Part shown: in pieces, positions 1-8,007 of the stretch
Numbering within the stretch: the first letter of the stretch is position 1
Layout: every line of letters begins with the position of its first letter
Assembly: GCA_934590355.1 (NCBI GenBank)
Contig: CAKTOX010000017.1
Coordinates: 1-39,847, forward strand
From: an uncultured Oscillospiraceae bacterium
GTDB lineage: Bacteria > Bacillota > Clostridia > Oscillospirales > Oscillospiraceae
DNA: 39,847 bases
Direction: 5' to 3'
Made by a program: the position numbers and the translations under genes
The notes under the pieces: generated by a model
Database searches by the model: none
What the model was told of the DNA's origin: nothing
What the model saw: the letters and a program-made list of their open reading frames with translations, nothing else

Positions 1-81
1 GTCGTTCCCGTCAAGACCCTCATCGACCGCATGGTCAAGGAGGCGGAGCAAACTCTCGACGAGCTCAAGGCCGCGTTCTGA
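1..81 (+). CDS. C-terminal end of an unidentified protein (26 codons, partial)
   Basis: Frame 1 is open from the window edge to a TGA at 79-81 and encodes a lysine/glutamate-rich amphipathic helix ending in LDELKAAF. The pattern VPVKTLIDRMVKEAE resembles the C-terminal helix of FabK / nitronate monooxygenase flavoproteins, but 26 residues are too few to assign a family. The ORF is followed directly by a strong hairpin terminator, so it closes a transcription unit that begins outside the window. Coding status is fairly sure; identity is a guess. Confidence 0.5.
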   Translation, partial: VVPVKTLIDRMVKEAEQTLDELKAAF

Positions 82-107
82 TTATAACGGCACATAACAA
101 TGCAAAA

Positions 108-156
108 CCCCGCTTATCGGGCTGTATCGTACAGCCTGACGAGTGGGGTATTTTTA
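108..156 (+). terminator. Rho-independent terminator of the upstream gene
   Basis: A long hairpin has outer arm CCCC/GGGG and inner arm GCTGTA/TACAGC around a TCG loop. It is followed by TATTTTTATA. It lies 27 bp after the stop codon at 79-81. Confidence 0.8.
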
Positions 157-180
157 TAGTGCATTAAAATTAAATAACGT

Positions 181-225
181 ATAAAAAAGGCATTACCTTC
201 TGCCGTCAGCAGTCGGTATGCCTTT
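181..225 (-). terminator. Rho-independent terminator of pta (minus strand)
   Basis: Read on the minus strand, arms AAAGGCATACC and GGT(A)ATGCCTTT close a hairpin whose 3' arm runs into TTTTTTAT. It sits about 35 bp past the pta stop codon. Confidence 0.75.
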
Positions 226-228
226 CGT

Positions 229-249
229 CGGCTCAAGGAGCCGTTTTTA
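229..249 (+). terminator. Small hairpin with T-run facing the pta 3' end
   Basis: CGGCTC-AAG-GAGCCG followed by TTTTTATA on the plus strand. By orientation it would be a second terminator stopping plus-strand readthrough into pta. It may also protect the 3' end of the pta transcript. Confidence 0.5.
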
Positions 250-257
250 TATACAGT

Positions 258-1256
258 TTACTTGAGTGCTGCGGTGATGATGGACATCTGGTAAACTTCC
301 TCTGCGTTGCAGCCGCGGCTGAGGTCATTGATGGGGGCGTTCAGACCCTGGAGGATCGGGCCGTATGCAGCGAAGCCACCGAGGCGAGCCGCGATCTTAT
401 AGCCGATGTTGCCGGACTGGATCTCCGGGAAGATGAAGGTGTTTGCATAGCCTGCAACGGGAGAGCCGGGGAACTTGAGCTGACCGACAACGGGGGAAAC
501 GGCAGCGTCAAACTGCATCTCGCCGTCTATCTTGAGCTCGGGAGCGAGCTTCTTTGCTTCCTCGGTGGCATTGCGGACGAGATCGACATTGGGACCCTTG
601 CCGCTGCCCTTGGTGGAGTAAGAGAGCATTGCGACCTTCGGGTCAACGCCGAAGACCTTTGCGGTCTCTGCGGTTGCGACCGCGACCTCTGCCAGCTTCT
701 GCGCTGCGGTGAAGGTGACGTTGCCTTCCTTGTCGACGTTGTCGGTATAGTCGATGTTGATGGCGCAGTCGCCCATTGCGAGGGTCTCGTCGCCGCGGAT
801 CATGATAAAGCAGGAGGACACGAGGTGTGCGCCCTTCTTGGTCTTGACGAGTTGGAGTGCCGGACGAACGGTGTCGGCGGTGGAGTAGGTCGCGCCGCCG
901 AGCAGGCAGTCTGCAATGCCCATCTTGACGAGCATGGTGCCGAAGTAGTTGCCCTTCAGGAGAGCTGCGCGGCAATCCTCTGCACTCATCTTGCCCTTGC
1001 GCAGTGCTACCATTTCCTCGACCATTGCGTCCATGCCCTCGTAGGTAGCGGGATCAATGATCTCAAGACCGTCAATATCAAAGCCGCCCTTTTCGGCAGC
1101 AGCCTTGACCTCATCGACGTTGCCGACGAGGATCGGGGTCAGGAAGCCGTCCTTCTTCAGACGTGCCGCAGACTCGAGGATGCGAGCGTCGCTGCCCTCG
1201 GTGTAAACTATCTTGCGGGGATCGTTCTTGAGAATTTCGATAAGATTTTCGAACAT
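258..1256 (-). CDS. pta: Phosphate acetyltransferase
   Basis: Interconverts acetyl-CoA plus phosphate and acetyl-phosphate plus CoA, the step before acetate kinase in fermentative ATP formation; cytoplasmic. The 332-aa product has the length of short-form Pta enzymes (about 320-335 aa) and lacks the extra N-terminal domains of the E. coli type. Family-typical segments include KIVYTEGSDARIL near the N-terminus, SYSTKGSGKGPNVDLVRNA in the middle, and FPGSPVAGYANTFIFPEIQ with GPILQGLNAPINDLSRG at the C-terminus. The open frame extends 40 codons further upstream, but ATG at 1256 is preceded by GGAGGAAAATAAA, and the TTGAAA/TAAAGT promoter would fall inside the longer version. No ackA is adjacent in the window, so acetate kinase must be encoded elsewhere. 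Identification is firm. Confidence 0.95.
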   Translation of the reverse strand: MFENLIEILKNDPRKIVYTEGSDARILESAARLKKDGFLTPILVGNVDEVKAAAEKGGFDIDGLEIIDPATYEGMDAMVEEMVALRKGKMSAEDCRAALLKGNYFGTMLVKMGIADCLLGGATYSTADTVRPALQLVKTKKGAHLVSSCFIMIRGDETLAMGDCAINIDYTDNVDKEGNVTFTAAQKLAEVAVATAETAKVFGVDPKVAMLSYSTKGSGKGPNVDLVRNATEEAKKLAPELKIDGEMQFDAAVSPVVGQLKFPGSPVAGYANTFIFPEIQSGNIGYKIAARLGGFAAYGPILQGLNAPINDLSRGCNAEEVYQMSIITAALK

Positions 1257-1308
1257 TTTATTTTCCTCCATAAATACGGTTTTATTACCGCAAAAAATTC
1301 CGCATACC

Positions 1309-1337
1309 ACTTTATCACTACTGCGATTTTTTTTCAA
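1309..1337 (-). promoter_or_regulatory. Promoter of pta
   Basis: Minus-strand -35 TTGAAA (1332-1337), 17-bp spacer, -10 TAAAGT (1309-1314), about 50 bp upstream of the pta start. It diverges from the promoter of the XRE-lepA unit. Confidence 0.7.
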
Positions 1338-1356
1338 GTATTTCACCCTATTTCTA

Positions 1357-1385
1357 TTTACAAACCGCGATTTCATATGTATAAT
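1357..1385 (+). promoter_or_regulatory. Promoter of the XRE regulator-lepA operon
   Basis: -35 TTTACA (1357-1362), 17-bp spacer, consensus -10 TATAAT (1380-1385). The predicted transcript start near 1392 leaves a leader of about 28 nt before the ATG at 1420. Confidence 0.8.
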
Positions 1386-1419
1386 ATACAGACTGTAATC
1401 ATTTTGGGAGAGAAGTGTA

Positions 1420-1740
1420 ATGCACGAATACGAACAAAAGCGATTCGCTCAGATACTTTCCGACCTGCGCAGGGCGTCGGGTCTGAGCCAACGCAAAGCG
1501 GCAGCCGATTTGAACATAAGCCAAGCCCTGCTCAGTCATTACGAAAACGGTGCGCGCGAGCCCGGACTGTGCTTCGTGTGCCGCGTTTGTGATTATTATA
1601 ATGTGACGGCGGACTATCTTCTCGGCCGTTCGCCCAACCCCGACGGCGTAGACCGCGGCGCGGATATTGCCCGCGTTTTCATCGCCGAGATGCGCAGTCT
1701 CGCCAACAAGACCGAAGCCGCTCTGGAGGAACTTACATGA
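1420..1740 (+). CDS. XRE-family helix-turn-helix transcriptional regulator
   Basis: Small DNA-binding protein of 106 aa. Residues about 8-70 form a Cro/C1-type HTH: LSQRKAAADLNISQALLSHY spans the positioning and recognition helices, followed by ENGAREPG, a classic XRE turn. The last ~35 residues are an acidic helical tail with no recognised domain. ATG at 1420 follows GGGAGAGAAGTGTA. Its stop codon overlaps the lepA start (ATGA at 1737-1740), and the lepA ribosome site GGAGG lies inside this gene, so the two are translationally coupled. The target genes are unknown; autoregulation of the pta/lepA divergent promoter region is plausible but not shown. Confidence 0.88.
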   Translation: MHEYEQKRFAQILSDLRRASGLSQRKAAADLNISQALLSHYENGAREPGLCFVCRVCDYYNVTADYLLGRSPNPDGVDRGADIARVFIAEMRSLANKTEAALEELT

Positions 1741-3542
1741 TACCGCAGGACCACATCAGAAACTTTTCCATCATCGCTCACATTGACCACGGCAAAAGCA
1801 CGCTCTCGGACAGACTCATTGAGCTGTGCGGCGCAGTCGAGCAGCGCAACATGGCAGATCAGATACTCGACAACATGGACCTCGAGCGCGAGCGCGGCAT
1901 AACGATAAAGGCCCGTGCTGTCGGTCTTAACTACAAGGCCAAGGACGGCGAGATCTACGTTCTCAACCTCATCGACACGCCGGGTCACGTTGACTTTAAC
2001 TACGAGGTCAGCCGCTCTCTGGCAGCCTGCGAGGGCGCGGTGCTCGTCGTTGACGCTTCTCAGGGCGTTGAGGCGCAGACGCTCGCAAACACCTATCTTG
2101 CGCTCGACGCCAATCTTGAGATACTGCCCGTCGTCAACAAGATAGACCTCCCCGCCGCTGACCCCAAGCGCGTTAAGCAGGAGATCGAGGATATCATCGG
2201 CATCCTTGCCATGGACGCGCCGGAGATAAGCGCGAAAAACGGCATAAACATTCAGGCCGTGCTCGACGACATAGTCGCAAACGTTCCCGCTCCCGCCGGC
2301 GACGTGAACGCCCCGCTCAAGGCTCTCATATTCGACAGCCAGTACGATGCCTATCGCGGAGTCATTGTTTTCATGCGCCTTATAGACGGCAGAATATCCA
2401 AGGGCACCGAGGTGCTGCTGCACTCGACGGGGGCAAAATACAGCGTGCTTGAGGTCGGACACATGCGTCCTATCGGTCTTGAGCCCTGCGCGGAGCTCAC
2501 GGCGGGCGACGTCGGCTACTTCACGGCGTCCATTAAAAACGTCGCGGATACTCAGGTAGGCGACACGGTCACGACGGCGGCTAACCCCTGCGCGGAGGCT
2601 CTGCCCGGCTACCGCCCCGCACGAGCTATGGTCTACTGCGGCATTTACACCGAGGACGGCAGCAAGTACCCCGACCTGCGCGATGCGCTCGAAAAGCTCC
2701 AGCTCAACGACGCCTCGCTGTCCTTCGAGCCCGAAAGCTCCGTTGCGCTCGGCTTCGGCTTCCGCTGCGGCTTCCTTGGCATGCTGCACATGGAGGTCAT
2801 TCAGGAGCGTCTTGAGCGCGAGTTTGACCTCGACCTCGTTACCACCCTGCCGAGCGTTATTTACAAGGTCGTAAAAACAGACGGCAGCGTTGTCATGGTC
2901 GATAACCCCCATAACTACCCCGACCCCGGTATCATCGAGCACGCCGAGGAGCCCTACGTCAAGGTCTCGATCATAACCCCCAACGACTACGTCGGCAACA
3001 TCATGCCGCTTTGTCAGGACAGGCGCGGCGAGTACCGCGATATGCAGTATCTTGACGCAAACCTCGTCGAGCTGCGCTACGAAATGCCGCTCAACGAGAT
3101 AATATATGACTTTTTCGACACCCTCAAGGCTCGCACGAAGGGCTACGCCTCGCTTGACTATGAGCTGAGCGAATACAAGCCCTCGGAGCTTGTGAAGGTC
3201 GATATGCTCCTCAACGGCGATCAGGTCGATGCGCTCAGCTTCATCGCGCACAAGGACAAGGCATACCCCAGAGCGAGAAAGCTCTGCGAAAAGCTCAAGG
3301 ACAACATTCCCCGCCAGCTTTTCGAGATCCCCATTCAGGCCGCCATCGGCGGCAAGATAATCGCGCGTGAGACCGTCAAGGCAATGCGCAAGGACGTTCT
3401 TGCAAAGTGCTACGGCGGCGACATCACGCGAAAGAAAAAGCTGCTGGAAAAGCAGAAGGAGGGCAAAAAGAAGATGCGTCAGCTCGGCACGGTGCAGATA
3501 CCGACCGAAGCATTCCTTGCAGTCCTCAAGCTCGACGAATAA
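1737..3542 (+). CDS. lepA: Elongation factor 4 (LepA), ribosomal back-translocase GTPase
   Basis: Translational GTPase that acts on the ribosome and is classically described as catalysing back-translocation or assisting initiation and assembly. The 601-aa length matches LepA (about 600 aa). Visible elements are the P-loop AHIDHGKS (residues 14-21), switch I ERERGITIKA, G3 DTPGH (about 80-84), G4 NKIDLPAA (about 135), domain II, the EF-G-like domains, GFGFRCGFLGMLHMEV, and the LepA C-terminal domain with KAMRKDVLAKCYGGDITRKK and KKMRQLGTVQIP. The start overlaps the regulator stop by four bases, with GGAGG 7 nt upstream. The gene ends at a strong terminator. Identification is certain. Confidence 0.98.
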   Translation: MIPQDHIRNFSIIAHIDHGKSTLSDRLIELCGAVEQRNMADQILDNMDLERERGITIKARAVGLNYKAKDGEIYVLNLIDTPGHVDFNYEVSRSLAACEGAVLVVDASQGVEAQTLANTYLALDANLEILPVVNKIDLPAADPKRVKQEIEDIIGILAMDAPEISAKNGINIQAVLDDIVANVPAPAGDVNAPLKALIFDSQYDAYRGVIVFMRLIDGRISKGTEVLLHSTGAKYSVLEVGHMRPIGLEPCAELTAGDVGYFTASIKNVADTQVGDTVTTAANPCAEALPGYRPARAMVYCGIYTEDGSKYPDLRDALEKLQLNDASLSFEPESSVALGFGFRCGFLGMLHMEVIQERLEREFDLDLVTTLPSVIYKVVKTDGSVVMVDNPHNYPDPGIIEHAEEPYVKVSIITPNDYVGNIMPLCQDRRGEYRDMQYLDANLVELRYEMPLNEIIYDFFDTLKARTKGYASLDYELSEYKPSELVKVDMLLNGDQVDALSFIAHKDKAYPRARKLCEKLKDNIPRQLFEIPIQAAIGGKIIARETVKAMRKDVLAKCYGGDITRKKKLLEKQKEGKKKMRQLGTVQIPTEAFLAVLKLDE

Positions 3543-3546
3543 AAAA

Positions 3547-3597
3547 GCCGCACCCTCGGGTAATAACAAAAACCGCACCCGAGGGTGCGGTTTTTTG
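3547..3597. terminator. Bidirectional terminator between lepA and fbp
   Basis: Arms CCGCACCCTCGGGT and ACCCGAGGGTGCGG pair over 14 bp and are followed by TTTTTTG. The 3' arm can also fold on itself (CCGCACCC/GGGTGCGG). The A-run on the 5' side makes it usable by convergent fbp. Confidence 0.88.
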
Positions 3598-3629
3598 CTC
3601 AGCAGCATAGGTTTTTGGTTGCTTAATTA

Positions 3630-5525
3630 TTATTTGCTTCTTTCCCCTTTTTCGGATATCTCGCCCGAACGGTAAGCCGCGAGAAGCTGCTCAAGAGCCT
3701 GTATCCTGCGCCGCAGCAGCACGCCGTCGTCGCAGTCGGCTATGTAGCGGCGGTGGGAAAATCTCTCGACCTGTATCGCCTCGGACTCAATGTCGGCATT
3801 ATCGTCGATGGCGGCCGCAACGCCCTCAAAGGGCATATGCGCCTTGATCTTCAGACCGTGGGAGTTATAAACGAGCGTATAGCCCGCGATTCCGGTCGTT
3901 TTCTGATACGCCTCGCAGAAGCCGCCGTCAATAATGAAGAGCTTGCCGCCCGCCTTGATGGGGCTCTCGCCCTTGCGCGCCTTGACGGGAGTGTGTCCGT
4001 TTATGATGTGTCCCGTTTCGGGGTCAAGCCCGAACTCGTTGAGTATCATGCCGACCGCCTTTTCGTCCTCCCAGAAGCTGAAATAGGGGTTTTTGGGCTC
4101 GGCCCAAGTGCTCTGATCGTCCACAACTGCGCGCTCGAAGGTGTGGAACACTCTGCCGGAAAACGGGCTATCGTTGCCGCACCATAGATACCACATCATG
4201 TCCAGCGCCGACTCGTCGTGCTTTGCCCATGCGTTTTTAACGACCATGTCGGCATAATCCATAAGGCTCTTGCCGGCATACCACACGCCGCCGTGGCGCA
4301 CGCGCGCAAACTCGCCGTCCTCGGTCATGGGTATGCAGCCGTGATACAGGAGGTTGCCGTTGCAGCACAGATATGTGCTGCCGAAGCGATAGATAAAGTC
4401 CATGTGGCGGCGCAGCGCCTGACTGTCACGGAACAGTGTGACATATTCTTCCACGAGCCTCATTTCGTCCTCGTTGAGGGAATACGGGTCGTCGCGGTCT
4501 ATGGTCGGCCATTTGTCGGTGTTGAGAGGATATACTCCGTCGTCGAGTATGACGGTGTTGTTTTCAAAATCGCAGCGGCTGAGCATCAGGCGGGAATTCA
4601 TGCCGTAGCCGGGGTGGCGCAGTATGACGCGGCCTTCGAGCTTGAAGCCGATGGTGCTCAGGGCTATCTTGACGTTCTCGGCCGAAGCGTCTCCGTAGTA
4701 CCGGCGCGTGAAATCATACAGCGGCTGGAGCGTTATGCCATAGCGGCGCTCGAGCAGGTTTGCGTTGCCGTAGTCAAGCGAAATACGCAGCACCGTGAAT
4801 ATGCACGCGGGACTGCCCGATGCGGCGCCCAACCAGAGAATGTCGTGATTGCCCCACTGAATGTCTATATTCGGGTGCTCCATGAGCGTGTCGAGAAGCC
4901 GCGCGGGCTCGGGGCCGCGGTCGAAAATATCACCTACAATGTGCAGCTTATCAACAGCAAGGCGCTTTATAATATCCGCAAGTGCGCTTATGACCTCGTC
5001 CGCAGCGCCGGTGGATATTATAGAATCGAGTATCGCGTCGTGGTATCTGACCTGATTTGAATACTCGTCGCGCTGCATATGCAGCAGCTCGTCAAGCACG
5101 AAGCTCCACTTTTCAGGCATCTGCTTGCGCACATAGCCGCGGGTATATTTACTCGAAAGCGTTTCCGCAAGAGTGCGCAGCATTTTGAGCACACGCTTGA
5201 GCCACGCGGGATCATACTGCCCCGACTCGCGCATCGCGGCAAGCTTTTCATGCGGGTAATAAATAAGCGTGCACAGATTGCGGCAGCGCTCCTCGCCTAT
5301 CTCAGGCTCAAAAAGACGGCGCACCTTTTCAAGGATAACGCCCGAGCAGTTATTGAGTATATGACGCACCGCGGCGTACTCGCCGTGCAGATCGCTTATA
5401 AAATGCTCCGTGCCCATAGGCAGGGCAAGTATGGCGCTGAGATTTATTATCTCCGAGCAGACCGCTGCCTCGTCCGGGTACTTTTCGCCCAGCAGCTCCA
5501 GATATTCGCGCGAAAATTCGCTCAT
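3630..5525 (-). CDS. fbp: Fructose-1,6-bisphosphatase class III
   Basis: Hydrolyses fructose-1,6-bisphosphate to fructose-6-phosphate in gluconeogenesis; a cytoplasmic, metal-dependent enzyme of the calcineurin-like phosphoesterase fold that is unrelated to classes I and II. The 631-aa length agrees with Firmicutes class III enzymes (about 640-670). Metal-site motifs are HFISDLHGEY (41-50, D45 and H47), GDIFDRGP, QWGNHDILWLG and INGHTPVK near the C-terminus. ATG at 5525 is preceded by GGAAGAAGGTGTTCAT, giving a usable Shine-Dalgarno. The gene stands alone between the lepA terminator and a divergent promoter shared with the TVP38 gene. Confidence 0.95.
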   Translation of the reverse strand: MSEFSREYLELLGEKYPDEAAVCSEIINLSAILALPMGTEHFISDLHGEYAAVRHILNNCSGVILEKVRRLFEPEIGEERCRNLCTLIYYPHEKLAAMRESGQYDPAWLKRVLKMLRTLAETLSSKYTRGYVRKQMPEKWSFVLDELLHMQRDEYSNQVRYHDAILDSIISTGAADEVISALADIIKRLAVDKLHIVGDIFDRGPEPARLLDTLMEHPNIDIQWGNHDILWLGAASGSPACIFTVLRISLDYGNANLLERRYGITLQPLYDFTRRYYGDASAENVKIALSTIGFKLEGRVILRHPGYGMNSRLMLSRCDFENNTVILDDGVYPLNTDKWPTIDRDDPYSLNEDEMRLVEEYVTLFRDSQALRRHMDFIYRFGSTYLCCNGNLLYHGCIPMTEDGEFARVRHGGVWYAGKSLMDYADMVVKNAWAKHDESALDMMWYLWCGNDSPFSGRVFHTFERAVVDDQSTWAEPKNPYFSFWEDEKAVGMILNEFGLDPETGHIINGHTPVKARKGESPIKAGGKLFIIDGGFCEAYQKTTGIAGYTLVYNSHGLKIKAHMPFEGVAAAIDDNADIESEAIQVERFSHRRYIADCDDGVLLRRRIQALEQLLAAYRSGEISEKGERSK

Positions 5526-5562
5526 ATGAACACCTTCTTCCGTTCATCGTTTTTCCTATTCG

Positions 5563-5591
5563 ATATTATCATTATATTTAACATTTTACAA
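5563..5591 (-). promoter_or_regulatory. Promoter of fbp
   Basis: Minus-strand -35 TTGTAA (5586-5591), 17-bp spacer, -10 TAATAT (5563-5568). Its -35 lies one base from the -35 of the divergent plus-strand promoter, so the two polymerase sites should compete. Confidence 0.6.
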
Positions 5592-5592
5592 C

Positions 5593-5620
5593 TTGAAAGC
5601 GTGTAATTTTTTTGTATAAT
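5593..5620 (+). promoter_or_regulatory. Promoter of the TVP38-family gene
   Basis: -35 TTGAAA (5593-5598), 16-bp spacer that is mostly AT, consensus -10 TATAAT (5615-5620). Back-to-back with the fbp promoter. Confidence 0.72.
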
Positions 5621-5726
5621 AAGGGCATCTTTTATGTAAAGAGCAGTTTCAGCCGGCATTGTGCCGCGTTTTAAGCATACCTCGCCCGCCCCTCGGGTGG
5701 GCGCACCGCTATTTAAATTCAGTAAA

Positions 5727-6440
5727 ATGAGCAGAAAGCAATTTACAAAAAAACAGCAGAAGGCGCTCGGCCTCGCCGCGATAATGATCGCGCTCATCGT
5801 CATGGGGCTCATAGGCTGGCGCATCGGAGTGCCGCTCGTAAAGTTTGCCTCCGAACCGGAAAAGTTCCGCGATTGGGTCAATTCGAGCGGGGTGCTCGGC
5901 CGCTTTGCGTATATCGGCATGGTGATACTCCAGGTCGTTATCGCCGTGCTGCCGGGCGAGCCGTTTGAAATAGCGGCGGGCTACGCGTTCGGCGCGGTGG
6001 AGGGCTCGCTGCTTTGCATTGCAGCGTCAACTCTCGGCAGCGTCATGGTATTTCTTCTCGTGCGCCGCTTCGGAGTTCCGCTTGCGGAGGTGTTTTTTCC
6101 GCCTGAAAAGCTCAGCCGCATCCACTTTCTCAAAACAACACCGAAGCGTAATTTGATATTCCTCATAATCTTCATGATACCCGGCACACCGAAGGACCTG
6201 CTGTGCTATTTTGCGGGGCTTACGGACATGAGATTTTCGCTGTGGCTGATGATATGCTCGCTGGGCAGGCTTCCGTCTATCGTGACCTCGACGGTCGGCG
6301 GCGACGCGCTGGGTACGTCGAATTACTGGCTCGCGGGCGGTGTTTTTGCAGCGACCCTCGTAATCAGCATTGCAGGGCTTTTCATCTATGACCGGATATG
6401 CAAAAAGCATAACGGCAAGCAGCCCCATGAGGACGGTTAA
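5727..6440 (+). CDS. TVP38/TMEM64 (VTT-domain) family membrane protein
   Basis: Multi-pass inner-membrane protein of the DedA/VTT superfamily. Relatives act as lipid scramblases or are linked to membrane homeostasis; the substrate here is unknown. The family hallmarks are VLPGEPFEIAAGYAFG (re-entrant loop 1) and IPGTPKDLLCYFAGL (re-entrant loop 2), with about five to six hydrophobic segments. The start is uncertain. ATG at 5727 (237 aa) begins a typical basic N-terminus before the first membrane helix, but neither it nor the in-frame GTG at 5661 (259 aa) has a clear Shine-Dalgarno. The gene has its own promoter and ends at a bidirectional terminator facing the YoaK-family gene. Confidence 0.82.
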   Translation: MSRKQFTKKQQKALGLAAIMIALIVMGLIGWRIGVPLVKFASEPEKFRDWVNSSGVLGRFAYIGMVILQVVIAVLPGEPFEIAAGYAFGAVEGSLLCIAASTLGSVMVFLLVRRFGVPLAEVFFPPEKLSRIHFLKTTPKRNLIFLIIFMIPGTPKDLLCYFAGLTDMRFSLWLMICSLGRLPSIVTSTVGGDALGTSNYWLAGGVFAATLVISIAGLFIYDRICKKHNGKQPHEDG

Positions 6441-6476
6441 AAATGAACTCGGCCTTGAGCGGCTTTTTCCACCGTG

Positions 6477-6516
6477 AAAAAATCTCGGCGGCACGCAATG
6501 TGCCGCCGAGATTTCA
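6477..6516. terminator. Bidirectional terminator between convergent genes
   Basis: Perfect 14-bp stem AATCTCGGCGGCAC / GTGCCGCCGAGATT with a 5-nt loop. An A-run precedes it and T-rich sequence follows. It serves the TVP38 gene (+) and the YoaK-family gene (-). Confidence 0.88.
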
Positions 6517-6519
6517 CTA

Positions 6520-7194
6520 TTATATATCTGCTTTTGCGTCCTTTTCGCCGTCAACGAACATGACTATGAATGCGATCGTAAGCAGAACAGAGCTGCAAAG
6601 TATCGCCTTCTCGTGCCAAAATTCGACCGCCTTATTGCCGAGCACCGCGCCGAGGACGAAGAAAACTATGATCGCGTAGTACAGTGCCGCGCGAACCAAA
6701 TGCTCGCGGTCGCGGTCGCGGAAATACTGGCAGACGGCCTGAGTTCCGCTGCGCATATTGCCGATGCACATCGTCGTTGCGATGCTGTTGCCACGGATCT
6801 TGCGGAAGCTCTCGACCTGAATCCCGCAGGCAAACGAGATGAGCGCGTTTGCGGGAAGATTGAGCGTGAGCGGAAACATTGCCACAAGCGCAAGTATCAC
6901 AGCCTCGGTCAAAACGGACACCTGCCGCCAGTGCAGCGTGCTTTTCCAGTGCATTCTGACAAGCTCGGCCGCCGCGATCCCAAGCACGAACGCGAGCACC
7001 GGTAGGAAATAGTGCAGTGCTCCGGCGAAATTGCCCTCGGAGAGATTGACGCCGAACAGCAGAATGTTTCCCGTCTGCGCGTTTGCGAAAACCTGATCGC
7101 GCTGTATGTATGAATATGCGTCCATGAAGCCGCCGGATACCGCCAATAGCGCTCCGAGCCGTATGGACTCCGACATTTGTTTTGTGCTTTGCAT
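6520..7194 (-). CDS. YoaK/DUF1275 family membrane protein
   Basis: Polytopic membrane protein of 224 aa with about six hydrophobic helices. The family signature is at the N-terminus: GALLAVSGGFMDAYSYIQRD, then FANAQTGNILLFGVNLSEG, and later GIQVESFRKIRGNSIATTMCIGN split over the central loop. The family is widespread and its biochemical function is not established; transport or membrane-stress roles have been suggested. It is a single gene with a strong promoter and ends at the bidirectional terminator. The start at 7194 has a moderate Shine-Dalgarno (AAGGCACAGGACACAC). Confidence 0.88.
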   Translation of the reverse strand: MQSTKQMSESIRLGALLAVSGGFMDAYSYIQRDQVFANAQTGNILLFGVNLSEGNFAGALHYFLPVLAFVLGIAAAELVRMHWKSTLHWRQVSVLTEAVILALVAMFPLTLNLPANALISFACGIQVESFRKIRGNSIATTMCIGNMRSGTQAVCQYFRDRDREHLVRAALYYAIIVFFVLGAVLGNKAVEFWHEKAILCSSVLLTIAFIVMFVDGEKDAKADI

Positions 7195-7278
7195 GTGTGT
7201 CCTGTGCCTTCTTTACGGTTTTGCCGCCCCTATCTCCGCGGCGTAATAAAACCTCACTGTTTTTAAGCGAACGGACAT

Positions 7279-7307
7279 AGTATAATGCCGCAAATAGGCA
7301 AAGTCAA
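7279..7307 (-). promoter_or_regulatory. Promoter of the YoaK-family gene
   Basis: Minus-strand -35 TTGACT (7302-7307), 17-bp spacer, -10 TATACT (7279-7284), about 85 bp upstream of the ATG. Confidence 0.75.
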
Positions 7308-7365
7308 TACGAAAATACAGCTTATAGGCACAGCTGCATTTCTTTTTGCGCGGGCAGGCTTCAGT

Positions 7366-7394
7366 TAATCGCAAGCGGCATTAAAGCCGCTTAA
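7366..7394 (-). terminator. Possible weak terminator after the isochorismatase-like gene
   Basis: AAGCGGC/GCCGCTT stem (7373-7392) flanked by TTAA on both sides and lying about 20 bp beyond the stop at 7415. It lacks a proper T-run, so termination is only possible. The rest of 7195-7414 holds the YoaK promoter and nothing else that I recognise. Confidence 0.35.
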
Positions 7395-7414
7395 TTCTGC
7401 CTCTCCCGCGATTT

Positions 7415-7990
7415 CTAATCGGCTATGGAGGTCCAGTCTTTACTCGTCATTATTTTGGCGCCGATGCGCTGCATATCTGCGAGATTTGACTCCTGCACGG
7501 CATCGCTCACGGACGAGGTGCAGTCGCTGAGGACGACGGCGTCATAATCGAGCGAGAGCGCGTCGTAGCAGGTCGTGCGGATGCAATTGGGCGTCGTCGT
7601 TCCGGCGAGAACGACCGTCTGCACTCCGAGGCGGCGCAGTACGAGGTCGAGATTTGTCGCAAAAAACGCGGAAAAGCGCGGTTTTACGATAATTCTGTCC
7701 CTGTCGAGCACCTCAAACTCCTCCGGAAATGCATCCGACATTGTCTCGTCGCACACCTCGGACAGTGGTCTGCCGCCCTCAAGCCAAAGCTGATGGCGCG
7801 TCTTTTCGACGTCTGAACCGTCCGCACGGTAGTGGCGCACGGCGTACACGACGGGTATATCGTGCTCGTGGCAAAAGCGTATCGCCTGTGCACATGCGGG
7901 AATGGTGGCACCTGCGGCGGGAATGGCGATGGGGGAAGCGGGGTCGATAAAACCGCGCTGCATATCTATCATTATAAGAACCGATTTCAT
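7415..7990 (-). CDS. Isochorismatase-family cysteine hydrolase
   Basis: Cytoplasmic hydrolase of the isochorismatase/nicotinamidase superfamily, 191 aa. The Asp-Lys-Cys triad can be placed at D9 (IMIDMQRGF), K103 (IVKPRFSAFF) and C136 (GTTTPNCIRTT), with a cis-peptide-like turn just before the cysteine. Substrate cannot be deduced; nicotinamidase, peroxyureidoacrylate amidohydrolase and unknown members share this pattern. It is downstream of the SLH protein gene with a 17-bp gap, and its ribosome site AAAAGGAGAAA abuts the SLH stop codon, indicating co-transcription. That pairing with a surface protein gives no obvious functional clue. Confidence 0.87.
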   Translation of the reverse strand: MKSVLIMIDMQRGFIDPASPIAIPAAGATIPACAQAIRFCHEHDIPVVYAVRHYRADGSDVEKTRHQLWLEGGRPLSEVCDETMSDAFPEEFEVLDRDRIIVKPRFSAFFATNLDLVLRRLGVQTVVLAGTTTPNCIRTTCYDALSLDYDAVVLSDCTSSVSDAVQESNLADMQRIGAKIMTSKDWTSIAD

Positions 7991-8007
7991 GTTATTTTCT
8001 CCTTTTA

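Noticed and set aside
1257..1376. 40-codon N-terminal extension of Pta
   Set aside because: It would include the pta promoter and leader; the ATG at 1256 has GGAGGAAAA upstream and matches the family N-terminus.
825..1592. Plus-strand 255-codon ORF across the pta start and XRE gene
   Set aside because: Antisense to pta, crosses both promoters and overlaps the XRE gene in another frame.
1614..3608. 664-codon minus-strand open frame opposite lepA
   Set aside because: Composition is that of a GC-rich antisense shadow, with no ribosome site or family signature; lepA is certain on the other strand.
6443..6679. 78-codon ORF after the TVP38 gene
   Set aside because: It begins before, and runs through, the bidirectional terminator and lies antisense to the YoaK-family gene.
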